From positions 2,256,976-2,320,975 of the forward strand of contig CP051242.1 in the NCBI GenBank assembly GCA_017795005.1: 64,000 bases of DNA, given 5' to 3'. Below are positions 25,208-33,786 of this stretch, piece by piece. This stretch comes from Balneolaceae bacterium (GTDB taxonomy: Bacteria; Bacteroidota; Rhodothermia; Balneolales; Balneolaceae). Position numbers and translations under genes: made by a program. The notes beneath the pieces are model-generated. The model did no database searches. It saw nothing but the letters and a program-made list of their open reading frames with translations, and was not told where the DNA came from. Within the stretch, counting starts at the first letter, position 1. Each line of letters starts with the position of its first letter.

Positions 25208-26679
25208 ATATGATAACACATAGTTTTTACGGTAAACTTTCTCTCGTATTCCTGATACTTATTTTATTTTTAGGAGGGTCACTTGCCTATATAAGTATGA
25301 AGTCCTCCCTTATGTTTGTAGAGGAAACTCAGCAAAAGGTAAATAAAGATCTTGCCTTTGAAATGGCTATGGAAATTCAGCCCTTTCTAATTGACAAGAT
25401 TGATGTGGAGAATATTCAAAAACAAATAGCATACCTGCAGGGAATTAACCCGCAAGTTGATATTTATCTTGTTTCCGGTGGTGGGATGATAAAAGGAGTA
25501 TTCCTGGGAGAAGAAGAAAATGCGAGCCTTGAATTCAATTATATTGATACTGAACCATTGGATTTATTTCTTTCAGGAGGAGAACTTCCAATTCTTGGTC
25601 AGGACCCCCTTCAGGGAGAATCTCTAAAACCCTTCTCTGTAGCTAATGTTTCTATAATGGGTGAAACAGGATGTTATTTATATGTAATTCTTGGTGGAAA
25701 ATTATACGACGAAACAGCCGGAATGCTTGCTGAAAGTTATATCATAAAAAATTCTATGATTGGTTTGGGTATGATTCTAATAGCTACGTTGCTAATCGGG
25801 CTTCTGATTTTTCGTTGGCTTACACACCGGCTTCGATCTATGACTACCACTGTGCAGGCTTTTGAACATGGACAACTTGAAGAACGTGTTTTAGTTCAAT
25901 CAAATGATGAAATTGGTCTGCTAGGGAATTCTTTCAATCAGATGGCGGATACGCTTGTTTCGAACATGGAAGAAATTAAGCAGGTTGATAAACTTCGCAG
26001 AGAACTCATTGCCAATGTTTCTCATGACCTTAGAAGTCCGCTTGCTTCTATTCAGGGATATCTGGAAACAATTCAGCAAAAGGGTAAATCTCTATCCGAA
26101 GCCGACCGCACTAAATATTATGATATTGTACTAAGAAACACCCGAAAACTTGGGAATCTGATTGCCGAACTTTTTGAACTTTCTAAACTGGATGCCAAAA
26201 ATGTACAGCCTGATCTTGAACCCGTATCTATGGCTGAATTAGTTCAGGATGTGGTTGCACAATTTCAGCCCCAGGCACAGGCAAAGAGTATTTCTTTAAA
26301 AGCAGTATTACCTGATGAACCCTTAAATATGGTAAATGCTGATATCGCTTTAATGGAGCGTGCAATTTCAAATTTGATTGATAATGCTATAAAAAATACC
26401 AAGCAAAATGGAGAGGTTAAGATCATCCCTTCCAATGAAGGTAATCGGGTAAACATTAAAGTTTCAGATACGGGCGTTGGTATTCCCGAAGATCAGATTG
26501 CACGAATTTTCGATCGATTTTATCAAACAGATCCTAGTCGGACCGGTAATTCTGGTGTTGGATTGGGATTATCTATCGCTCAAAAAATCCTTGAGCTCCA
26601 CGGAGCCAAACTTTCTGTTCAAAGTGTATTGAATCAGGGAACGACTTTTAGTTTTAGTCTATTACCATACAGAGACTAA
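25204..26679 (+). CDS. Membrane sensor histidine kinase
   Basis: 491 residues. TM1 (about 11-31), an extracytoplasmic domain of about 150 residues, TM2 (about 185-205), HAMP (about 205-258), HisKA with His274 (LIANVSHDLRSPLASIQG), and an HATPase_c domain with N box (NLIDNAIKNT), G1 (DTGVGIPEDQI), F (FYQTDPSRT) and G2 (GVGLGLSIAQKILELHG). The sensor domain has no recognisable ligand fold. It is coupled to the preceding response regulator by a 4-bp overlap. Confidence 0.92.
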   Translation: MNMITHSFYGKLSLVFLILILFLGGSLAYISMKSSLMFVEETQQKVNKDLAFEMAMEIQPFLIDKIDVENIQKQIAYLQGINPQVDIYLVSGGGMIKGVFLGEEENASLEFNYIDTEPLDLFLSGGELPILGQDPLQGESLKPFSVANVSIMGETGCYLYVILGGKLYDETAGMLAESYIIKNSMIGLGMILIATLLIGLLIFRWLTHRLRSMTTTVQAFEHGQLEERVLVQSNDEIGLLGNSFNQMADTLVSNMEEIKQVDKLRRELIANVSHDLRSPLASIQGYLETIQQKGKSLSEADRTKYYDIVLRNTRKLGNLIAELFELSKLDAKNVQPDLEPVSMAELVQDVVAQFQPQAQAKSISLKAVLPDEPLNMVNADIALMERAISNLIDNAIKNTKQNGEVKIIPSNEGNRVNIKVSDTGVGIPEDQIARIFDRFYQTDPSRTGNSGVGLGLSIAQKILELHGAKLSVQSVLNQGTTFSFSLLPYRD

Positions 26680-26691
26680 TAACTATGATTC

Positions 26692-27219
26692 ATGATTTTA
26701 AAAGAAAGTGAAATTGGTGATCCTGATATCATCAAACCTGTATTAGGTAATCCATATAAAGAACCGGGGAAATTTTTAGCTGTAACAGGCTCTTCATATT
26801 TCTTTATAAAAGAGATTACTGATGCGGAAGGTAATCCTTTACCTCTCAAAAGAGATAATATGAAGGGAATTTTTCAACGTTATGAAAAAGGGTTGTTATT
26901 ACTTCTGAATGGGAGTAATTACCAAAATGCCATACTTATCCCAGAAGAAAAAATAATATCTATAACAATTTCTAAAGTTGTTATAGAAAGGCAATATTTT
27001 AATTCGATAGTTTTAAAAACAGTTATGCTATTAGTAAGAATTCCAATCATTAAATTCTTGATAATGGCATTCAGATACACAAAAAGAGAAACTCAATTAT
27101 CCTTTAAAACAGATTCAATTAAAGCTGAGATGTACACCAGCTTCAGTTCATTTAAAAGTCTTAGAAAGTACTTTGCTTTTTTAACACCTTCAGGAAAATT
27201 GGATATAGTTGAGAAGTGA
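26692..27219 (+). CDS. Conserved-looking protein with one hydrophobic segment, unknown function
   Basis: 175 residues. The N-terminal half is beta-rich (FLAVTGSSYFFIKEI, then a GLLLLLNGSNYQNAILI strand pair), and about residues 105-128 are hydrophobic (IVLKTVMLLVRIPIIKFLIMAF), possibly one TM segment or a buried helix. No known domain recognised. It follows the kinase by 12 bp on the same strand, so it may be the last gene of the two-component unit, perhaps an accessory factor; that is only positional. Confidence 0.5.
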   Translation: MILKESEIGDPDIIKPVLGNPYKEPGKFLAVTGSSYFFIKEITDAEGNPLPLKRDNMKGIFQRYEKGLLLLLNGSNYQNAILIPEEKIISITISKVVIERQYFNSIVLKTVMLLVRIPIIKFLIMAFRYTKRETQLSFKTDSIKAEMYTSFSSFKSLRKYFAFLTPSGKLDIVEK

Positions 27220-27254
27220 TACTTTTATGATGAGTTTGTGACTTTTATGTGATA

Positions 27255-27287
27255 TTTGTTCGGTTTTCAGAACCTACTTTATGTTTG
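27255..27287 (+). promoter_or_regulatory. Bacteroidota-type promoter for the EGW-repeat lipoprotein
   Basis: TTTG (27255-27258) and TATGTTTG (27280-27287) separated by 21 bp fit the TTTG-N19-21-TAnnTTTG primary sigma consensus of Bacteroidota. The ATG follows 26 bp later. TATGTTTG and CAAACATA (27303-27310) also form an inverted repeat over the start region, a possible operator. Confidence 0.75.
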
Positions 27288-27312
27288 TAATTATTAAACA
27301 AACAAACATAAA

Positions 27313-28206
27313 ATGAACACAAAATTAGTATTAACTCTAGCCCTTCTATCAGGTTTATTTCTGGCTTGTGATACCTCTTCAAATTCAGATGAAGATTCCC
27401 TTACTCTTGAATTAACCGGTGTAGAACCTCTTCAAAATGGCTTTCATTTTGAAGGCTGGGTAATCGTAGATGGAAGCCCGGTAACAACCGGCAAGTTTAA
27501 CGTTGATGATAATGGAAACTTAGTAACATTGTCTGGTTCAGTAATCCCAAATGGTAGCTTCGAAGTCGATGCCGATTTATCTGCAGCAACCGCTTTTATT
27601 TTAACGATCGAACCTTCAGGTGATACCGATGAAATTCCCGCTGACACACATCATTTGGCTGGGGATATTTCAAATGGAAGCTCTACCCTTTCGTTTGCTC
27701 ATTCAGGATCATTAGGAAATGACTTCTCAAGTGCGACCGGGTCTTATATTCTGGCTACTCCAAGCGATGACGATGGAAACAATGAAAACAGTGGAATTTG
27801 GTTCCTTGATCCTTCAGGACCAAGTGCAACGTTGAATCTTCCAACTTTACCAGCTGGCTGGAGATATGAAGGTTGGGCTGTACACAATGGAAGCCCTATT
27901 AGCACAGGAACATTTACTTCGGTAAGTGGAGCAGATGATTTAGCACCATACAGCGGAATCAATTCTACTCCCCCATTTCCAGGCGAAGATTTTCTTGTAA
28001 ATGCACCAGCAGGACTTTCTTTCCCAATTGATCTTGCAGGTGGAACAGCTGTTATTTCTGTTGAACCATACCCAGATGATAGTCCAGCTCCATTTACTTT
28101 GAAGCCTTTAGTTGGACAAATCCCATTAGATGCTACCGATCGCGTGCTATACTCAACAACTAATAATTCCGGTGCTTTCTCAAGTGGTACTGTGACAATT
28201 AACTAA
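27313..28206 (+). CDS. Lipoprotein with duplicated anti-sigma-K-like domain
   Basis: 297 residues. SpII signal MNTKLVLTLALLSGLFLAC (Cys19). The mature part is an internal duplication: FEGWVIVDGSPVTTGKF (about residues 46-62) and YEGWAVHNGSPISTGTF (about 188-204), each followed by a beta domain ending near a FILTIEPSGD- or AVISVEPYPDD-like strand. The EGW...V.G.P..TG.F pattern resembles the beta domain of anti-sigma-K factors of Bacteroidota, here detached from any cytoplasmic anti-sigma region or TM helix. It has its own promoter and terminator. Function unknown; likely envelope-anchored and beta-rich. Confidence 0.65.
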   Translation: MNTKLVLTLALLSGLFLACDTSSNSDEDSLTLELTGVEPLQNGFHFEGWVIVDGSPVTTGKFNVDDNGNLVTLSGSVIPNGSFEVDADLSAATAFILTIEPSGDTDEIPADTHHLAGDISNGSSTLSFAHSGSLGNDFSSATGSYILATPSDDDGNNENSGIWFLDPSGPSATLNLPTLPAGWRYEGWAVHNGSPISTGTFTSVSGADDLAPYSGINSTPPFPGEDFLVNAPAGLSFPIDLAGGTAVISVEPYPDDSPAPFTLKPLVGQIPLDATDRVLYSTTNNSGAFSSGTVTIN

Positions 28207-28235
28207 TTCCAAGACTACTGGCATAGTCTGAACTA

Positions 28236-28271
28236 AAAGCTTCTTTGACGAAAGTTAAAGAGGCTTTTTTT
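28236..28271 (+). terminator. Intrinsic terminator after the EGW-repeat lipoprotein
   Basis: 14-bp stem from AAAGCTTCTTTGAC to GTTAAAGAGGCTTT with two G-U pairs and a GAAA loop, followed by Ts to 28271. Confidence 0.85.
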
Positions 28272-28319
28272 ATGTTTATGTTTTAGTTTAGGGCTAATTC
28301 ATAATCAAATAAAAAATAA

Positions 28320-29333
28320 ATGGCTGTACTTGTAACCGGGGGCGCAGGATATATCGGGAGTCACACTGTTCTTGAGTTGTTAAATGCCGGAGAACAGGTT
28401 GTAGTAGTAGATAATCTATCAAACAGTAGTGAAGAATCACTGATAAGGGTTCAACAGATTACGGGAAGAAAACCTCATTTTTACAACTTGGATTTAATCA
28501 ATAAACCGGGATTGGAAGAAGTTTTTAAGGCTCATGAAATCGACTCAGTAATTCACTTTGCTGGGTTTAAAGCTGTTGGGGAGTCTGTTTCCAAGCCGAT
28601 TATGTATTATCAGAATAATATTAATAGCACACTTGTACTCTGTGAAGTAATGAGAGAATTCGATGTAAAAAAGTTAGTATTCAGTTCCTCTGCTACGGTA
28701 TATGGTGATCCTGCTTCTGTTCCTATTACAGAAGATTTCCCACTTTCAGCTACGAATCCATACGGAAGTACTAAACTATTTATCGAATACATTTTAAAGG
28801 ACCTATGGATTTCTGATAATAGCTGGAATATTACGCTACTCCGTTACTTTAATCCGGTTGGTGCACATAAATCAGGTTTAATAGGAGAAGATCCAAATGG
28901 TATTCCGAATAATTTAATGCCTTATGTTTCGCAAGTAGCTGTAGGAAAACTGGAACAGCTTTCTGTTTTTGGGGATGACTACCCTACTAGTGATGGTACC
29001 GGCGTTCGGGATTATATACATGTTGTTGATTTAGCTTTAGGTCACCTGAAAGCTCTTGAACATCTTGAAGGTGCAAACGGAGGAGTTAATGTATTTAACC
29101 TTGGTACAGGAAATGGTTCAAGTGTTTTGGAAATGATTAAAGCATTTGAGGAAGCATCAGGCAATAAAGTGGCCTACAAAATCGGTCCCCGTAGACCCGG
29201 AGATATTGCAGAATGTTATGCTGATCCAAAACTTGCCAAAGAAGAACTTGGATGGGTTGCCGAAAGAGGAATTAAAGAAATGTGTGAAGATGGTTGGCGC
29301 TGGCAAAGCAATAATCCGAATGGGTACAAATAG
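28320..29333 (+). CDS. galE: UDP-glucose 4-epimerase
   Basis: 337 residues of the extended SDR family. NAD-binding [17 protein letters not shown] (5-21), [21 protein letters not shown], catalytic Ser in [11 protein letters not shown] and the Tyr-x-x-x-Lys pair in NPYGSTK, then [10 protein letters not shown] and the [10 protein letters not shown] block. It interconverts UDP-glucose and UDP-galactose for sugar metabolism and envelope polysaccharide. It stands alone between a terminator and a repeat. Confidence 0.95.
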   Translation: MAVLVTGGAGYIGSHTVLELLNAGEQVVVVDNLSNSSEESLIRVQQITGRKPHFYNLDLINKPGLEEVFKAHEIDSVIHFAGFKAVGESVSKPIMYYQNNINSTLVLCEVMREFDVKKLVFSSSATVYGDPASVPITEDFPLSATNPYGSTKLFIEYILKDLWISDNSWNITLLRYFNPVGAHKSGLIGEDPNGIPNNLMPYVSQVAVGKLEQLSVFGDDYPTSDGTGVRDYIHVVDLALGHLKALEHLEGANGGVNVFNLGTGNGSSVLEMIKAFEEASGNKVAYKIGPRRPGDIAECYADPKLAKEELGWVAERGIKEMCEDGWRWQSNNPNGYK

Positions 29334-29336
29334 AAA

Positions 29337-29458
29337 TTAAATTCCAAATCACAAATTCCAAAATTCAAACAAAAGTTAAATTCCAAGCTCTAAATTCCAG
29401 GATTAAAAATTGAGAATTGGAGCTTGTTTGGATTTTGAAGTTTGGAATTTGAGTTTTT
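29337..29458. repeat. AT-rich palindromic intergenic repeat (AATTCCAAA type)
   Basis: A long imperfect hairpin: AAATTCCAAAATTC-like arms on the left and GAAGTTTGGAATTT on the right, with an inner CAAGCTC / GAGCTTG pair and a core CAGGATTAAAAATTGAG. The core resembles the palindrome inside the bio operon (52935-53008), so this is a dispersed family. Confidence 0.65.
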
Positions 29459-29516
29459 TTGGATTTCCTCCTTGGAGTTTAGTCCTCACTACTCTTATCT
29501 TTGATGCCTTACAAAA

Positions 29517-29532
29517 GCCAAAGTGGTGGAAC
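29517..29532 (+). pseudogene. Partial copy of the 5' end of tRNA-Leu
   Basis: GCCAAAGTGGTGGAAC matches the first 16 bases of the tRNA-Leu 70 bp downstream with one mismatch (T for C). The remainder is not tRNA-like and runs into a small palindrome (CCTACC ... GGTAGG). It may be a duplication scar. Confidence 0.5.
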
Positions 29533-29586
29533 CTACCTTCGCAAATGCTCCGGTAGGCAGGTTGGATATACTTTATTTATTGATTA

Positions 29587-29668
29587 GCCAAAGTGGCGGA
29601 ACTGGTAGACGCGCACGACTCAAAATCGTGTTCCTTCGGGAGTGTGGGTTCGATTCCCACCTTTGGTA
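29587..29668 (+). tRNA. tRNA-Leu (anticodon CAA)
   Basis: 82 nt. Acceptor arms GCCAAAG / CTTTGGT (first pair G-U), D arm with GGTAGAC, anticodon stem CACGA / TCGTG with loop CTCAAAA (anticodon CAA, codon UUG), long variable arm (TTCCTTCGGGA), T arm GTGGG TTCGATT CCCAC, discriminator A. The CCA end is not encoded. A strong terminator follows. Confidence 0.95.
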
Positions 29669-29669
29669 C

Positions 29670-29703
29670 AAAGCCTCTAAACATGTGTTTAGAGGCTTTT
29701 TTT
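29670..29703 (+). terminator. Intrinsic terminator after tRNA-Leu
   Basis: 14-bp perfect stem AAAGCCTCTAAACA / TGTTTAGAGGCTTT and a run of Ts, immediately after the tRNA 3' end. Confidence 0.9.
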
Positions 29704-29860
29704 ATAGGTTTTTGAATGATTGAATTAGCTTATAAAATCTCATAAATAGTGTTCTTCCAAGGTAATTTTATCCCATTTAATGCTATGTACTTACCACTTT
29801 TGAACTTCTATGTCATATATTCACCTATTCGTACTAATGTTTGTCTAAGCAAATGATATT

Positions 29861-31108
29861 ATGAGCTTTTTTGAAAAAAAAATTAGTAACCTTGTTTTAG
29901 AAGATATCGAATGGTTAATAAAAAACGAGATAACTGAAAGCGAGAAACTGGAGTTTAAAAGCAACCCGAATAAGGAAAATGCTGAACCATTTTGGAATGG
30001 AAAACGACTAAGTAATCATGGGAAAGAAAAAATCCTTAAAGAGGTCGTTTCTTTTGTTAATTCAATAGGTGGTCGTTTAATATTGGGATTAGATGAGATT
30101 GAAAATGAAGAAGGAAAAGTTATACCAACAGCTATTACACCAATTCAAAACGCAGCTAAACTTGTTAGTTCATTAAATAATGTACTACATCAATCAATTG
30201 AACCAACAATTACTTTTGAAGAACCAATAATTATTGATCTACCTGAAGAAAACTCATCAATAGTTGTTTATGAATTTATGCAATCCCCTTTTTCACCGCA
30301 TAGAAGTAGTAAAGACAATCGGTTTTATACTAGAAGATTAGACAAGTCTGAATCAATGACAGTTAATGAGATTCGAAACAATCTACTTAAGTCTTTAGAT
30401 AACGAAAAAAGGATTGAAGAAAATTTCTCTAAAGCCAAATTAACCTTTATAGAAGATTTTGGAGAAAAGTATCATTACTTCTATGCTCATCCACATTATG
30501 AGAATTATAAAACACTTGGTTGTAACCTTACATTAGTACCTATTCACGAAATGTATTATCCAAAGTTGTTTAATGAACTCAATAACGGTGATATAAAAGG
30601 TAAATGGATTTCTAAATTTGGTGATGATGAAAGGGTATTCTCTTCAAGTTTGTATAAAGATAAAAAGCCAATACTTCGTGGTGTAAGATTTACTATCCCT
30701 AATGAGAATTTATACAGTTCTATTATTGACTTATTCGAAAACGGGACTATATCAATATCTAGATTTCAAACTTCAGATTTTAGTACTTCTGGAGTTGGAT
30801 TTTATGAAATCATGAAGAGTTTTGCAGAAGCATTTAGCTTGATCAAAAAACTAAATAAAATTGATACAGTTGATTATGCAATTCAAGTGATGTTCTATTC
30901 AAAAGATAGCTTAATCCTTTCGTTACTGAATCAATCCTATAGATTAAGTTCAGATTTTATCCCAAAGAGTGAACTTATCCTACCTAATTATCTTTTTTTA
31001 TCTAGCAATGATAATTCTGATTTATTTAAAGCGATTAATCAAGACATCTATAATATTTGCGGGAAATACTTCAGTCATCCAGATTTTACGGCATATTTAA
31101 AATTATAA
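29861..31108 (+). CDS. AlbA_2 (Schlafen-type) domain protein
   Basis: 415 residues. Residues about 22-160 match the AlbA_2/Schlafen core: ESEKLEFKSNP (the conserved Glu-x-x-x-Phe-Lys), KEVVSFVNSIGGRLILGLDE, and FMQSPFSPHRSSKDNRFYTRRLD. The remaining 250 residues match nothing I recognise. AlbA_2 proteins include putative nucleic-acid-binding regulators and candidate defence or toxin effectors. It is the only gene between tRNA-Leu and the thr leader, its codon use is noticeably AT-rich, and it has no obvious operon partner, all consistent with a recently acquired cargo gene. Function is not established. Confidence 0.75.
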   Translation: MSFFEKKISNLVLEDIEWLIKNEITESEKLEFKSNPNKENAEPFWNGKRLSNHGKEKILKEVVSFVNSIGGRLILGLDEIENEEGKVIPTAITPIQNAAKLVSSLNNVLHQSIEPTITFEEPIIIDLPEENSSIVVYEFMQSPFSPHRSSKDNRFYTRRLDKSESMTVNEIRNNLLKSLDNEKRIEENFSKAKLTFIEDFGEKYHYFYAHPHYENYKTLGCNLTLVPIHEMYYPKLFNELNNGDIKGKWISKFGDDERVFSSSLYKDKKPILRGVRFTIPNENLYSSIIDLFENGTISISRFQTSDFSTSGVGFYEIMKSFAEAFSLIKKLNKIDTVDYAIQVMFYSKDSLILSLLNQSYRLSSDFIPKSELILPNYLFLSSNDNSDLFKAINQDIYNICGKYFSHPDFTAYLKL

Positions 31109-31211
31109 TTATTACATAAAAATTGGGGTTTACTTTAATTCTGAAAAGGGATAGACTCCAACTGTAATGAATTTACACAAAATTAATATCACCTCTTCAA
31201 ATTCTATCGTG

Positions 31212-31250
31212 ATGACCACCATTACGATGATTACTATTATTACCCCTTAG
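31212..31250 (+). CDS. thrL: Thr/Ile-rich leader peptide of the thr operon
   Basis: A 12-codon frame 84 bp before thrA encodes MTTITMITIITP: five Thr and four Ile codons. The Thr end products and Ile precursor match what thrA-thrB-thrC make, as for the E. coli thr leader. Its last codons lie in a hairpin TACCCC-TTAG-GGGGTA (31241-31256), and ACGATGA inside the frame (31224-31230) is complementary to TCATCGT (31295-31301) downstream, giving alternative pairings. No T-run terminator is seen before thrA, so the mechanism may not be classical termination. Confidence 0.65.
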   Translation: MTTITMITIITP

Positions 31251-31333
31251 GGGGTACATATTTACATATCACATCTTAGGATATATTCCTACCTTCATCG
31301 TCTCACAACTCACAACGTTCATCGAAAGTCGTA

Positions 31334-33784
31334 ATGCTAGTTTTAAAATTCGGGGGTACTTCTGTAGGAAGTGCTGAAAGCCTCACCCTTGTCAGGGAAA
31401 TTGTTACTAAAAAATCTAAGTCTGATTCACTTACCGTAGTAGTTTCAGCTCTTGGCGGTATAACCAACAACCTGGTTAATTGTGCAAACCTTGCTGCTTC
31501 AGGTAATGAATCGTACGAAAACATTCTTCAGGATGTCGAAAACCGTCATATTTCTCTTTGTAATGTTCTCATCCCTGTTTCTCTTCGTAGTCAAACCATT
31601 ACCAAAGTAAAGTTTCTGCTCAATGATCTTGAAGATATATGTCGTGGAGTATTCCTTATTCAGGAGCTCTCCCCTCGTTCTAGTGATCATATTCTAAGTT
31701 TCGGGGAACGACTCTCATCCACAATCACCAATGATTATTTTAAAGCAGGTGATTTGGATGTGAATTTGCTTGATCCCAGAAAAATCATCAAAACGGATGG
31801 ACAATTCGGGAATGCAGTGGTGGATCTGGAACTCAGCTATTCAAACATTCAAAAAGAATATGAAACTCATGCACAAGTAAGTATTTGTCCGGGTTTCCTT
31901 GCTTCTTCCAACATTGATAATCTTACCACAACCTTAGGTCGTGGCGGGTCTGATTACACTGCCGCCCTTCTAGCAGCTGCTCTTGAAGCACAATGCCTTG
32001 AGATTTGGACGGATGTGAGTGGTATGATGACTGCTAACCCCAAACTGGTTCCTTTGGCACATCCAATCAAAGAACTTTCTTATGAAGAAGCAATGGAGCT
32101 TTCTCATTTTGGAGCTAAAGTAATTTATCCACCTACCATTCAACCGGTTCTGGATAAAGAAATTCCTGTGTTAATTAAAAATACGTTCTCTGTAAATGAT
32201 GAAGGTACCTTAATCTCAAAAGATGGAATGATCAATGGTCATTGGATCAAAGGTATATCGTCGATTGATGATGTAGCCATGTGCACCCTTTCCGGTTCAG
32301 GTATGGTTGCTGTTCCTAACTTTTCGTACCGACTCTTTTCAGCGTTAAGTCGCGAAGAAGTAAATGTGATTATGATAACACAAGCTTCAAGCGAGCACAC
32401 TATTACCGTTGGAATTGATCGCAAGGATGCTGAAAGAGCCCGGAAAAGCATTGAATCCGAATTTGAGCATGAACTAAGACAAAGAAAAGTTAACCCGCTT
32501 GATGTGGAAACTGAGCTCTCCATCGTAGCACTTGTTGGCACAAAAATGAGGCAACAAGTTGGTGTTAGTGCCACCCTTTTTGAAACACTAAGCCATAATG
32601 GTATTAATGTTAAAGCAATAGCCCAGGGATCTACCGAATTAAATATCTCCGTAGTTGTTGACAAGAAGAATCTGAGTAAATCCCTTAATTCATTACATGA
32701 AAGCTTCTTCTTGTCAGATTTGAGGAAATTCAACCTCTTTATGATTGGAGTTGGTAATGTTGGAAAAAGCTTCCTTTCTCAGATTCAAAAACAGCAGGAA
32801 TTTCTTGCTAATGCATTCCAGGTAAACCTTAATATCTCAGGCTTAGCTAATTCCAGAAAGATGTACTTTAGTGATGATTCCATTGATTTAGATAATTGGG
32901 AACAGTTATTAGAGTCAGATGGTAAAGCAATGACTTTAGATTCATTTACCGATACAATGGCGGGAATGAACCTCAGAAACAGCATATTCATTGATTGTAC
33001 AGCCAGTGAAGAAATCCCGAAGCTATATGAAAAAATTCTTTCAAACAGCATTTCGGTCGTAACACCAAATAAAATCGCCTGCTCTTCAGACTTCAATACC
33101 TATTTAGGTTTAAAGAAAACCGCTACTAAATACCGGGCACGCTTTCTCTTTGAAACTAATGTGGGAGCCGGACTTCCGGTTGTTTCTACCGTAAGTGATT
33201 TGCTAAAAAGCGGCGACCGGATTCACAAAATTCAGGCGGTACTTTCCGGAACGTTAAATTTTCTTTTTAACACTTACGATGCCACTCAAAAATTCAGTGA
33301 TGTAGTTAAAGAAGCCAAAGCAGCAGGATACACTGAACCCGATCCAAGGCTGGATTTAAGTGGTAAAGATGTAATGCGTAAAATCCTGATTCTGGCCCGC
33401 GAAAGTGGATATAAATTAGAACTGGATGATATTCAGAATAATCCATTTGTTCCCGAGGAATGTATGAATACCGATTCTATTGAGTCTTTTTATGAAAAGT
33501 TGGATGAATACGATGAGGTGTTTCAAAATATCTATAAAAAAGCTTCAGAAGAAGGAAAAAGGATAAAGTATGTAGCTACATTTGAACAAGGAGAAGCTAA
33601 AACCGGACTTGAAAGTTTTGGTCCCGAACATCCTTTTTATGAGCTTCATGGAAAGGATAATATTGTACTGTTTCAAACCAGTAGATATCCGGAACAACCA
33701 TTGGTAGTGAAAGGTGCCGGAGCCGGAGCTGAAGTAACTGCTTCGGGAATCTTTGCTGATATCATGAGAATTACATCAATCTGA
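31334..33784 (+). CDS. thrA: Bifunctional aspartokinase / homoserine dehydrogenase
   Basis: 816 residues. The N-terminal aspartokinase has KFGGTSVGSAESL (5-17), SFGERLSSTI, TLGRGGSDYTAALLAAAL and ACT regulatory regions (VNVIMITQASSEHTITVG; GINVKAIAQGSTELNISVVV). The C-terminal homoserine dehydrogenase starts near residue 463 with FMIGVGNVGKSFL, then FIDCTAS, VVTPNKIACSSD and GAGLPVVSTVSDLLKSGD. It catalyses the first and third steps of threonine/methionine synthesis. First gene of the operon, preceded by a Thr-rich leader. Confidence 0.95.
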   Translation: MLVLKFGGTSVGSAESLTLVREIVTKKSKSDSLTVVVSALGGITNNLVNCANLAASGNESYENILQDVENRHISLCNVLIPVSLRSQTITKVKFLLNDLEDICRGVFLIQELSPRSSDHILSFGERLSSTITNDYFKAGDLDVNLLDPRKIIKTDGQFGNAVVDLELSYSNIQKEYETHAQVSICPGFLASSNIDNLTTTLGRGGSDYTAALLAAALEAQCLEIWTDVSGMMTANPKLVPLAHPIKELSYEEAMELSHFGAKVIYPPTIQPVLDKEIPVLIKNTFSVNDEGTLISKDGMINGHWIKGISSIDDVAMCTLSGSGMVAVPNFSYRLFSALSREEVNVIMITQASSEHTITVGIDRKDAERARKSIESEFEHELRQRKVNPLDVETELSIVALVGTKMRQQVGVSATLFETLSHNGINVKAIAQGSTELNISVVVDKKNLSKSLNSLHESFFLSDLRKFNLFMIGVGNVGKSFLSQIQKQQEFLANAFQVNLNISGLANSRKMYFSDDSIDLDNWEQLLESDGKAMTLDSFTDTMAGMNLRNSIFIDCTASEEIPKLYEKILSNSISVVTPNKIACSSDFNTYLGLKKTATKYRARFLFETNVGAGLPVVSTVSDLLKSGDRIHKIQAVLSGTLNFLFNTYDATQKFSDVVKEAKAAGYTEPDPRLDLSGKDVMRKILILARESGYKLELDDIQNNPFVPEECMNTDSIESFYEKLDEYDEVFQNIYKKASEEGKRIKYVATFEQGEAKTGLESFGPEHPFYELHGKDNIVLFQTSRYPEQPLVVKGAGAGAEVTASGIFADIMRITSI

Positions 33785-33786
33785 TT

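Noticed and set aside
31241-31256. TACCCC/GGGGTA hairpin read as a thr attenuator terminator
   Set aside because: No T tract follows it; the next bases are CATATTTACAT. It may still take part in leader folding.
29670-31333. Integrated genomic island bounded by tRNA-Leu att repeats
   Set aside because: No integrase and no downstream repeat of the tRNA 3' end was found; only the 5' fragment upstream is duplicated.
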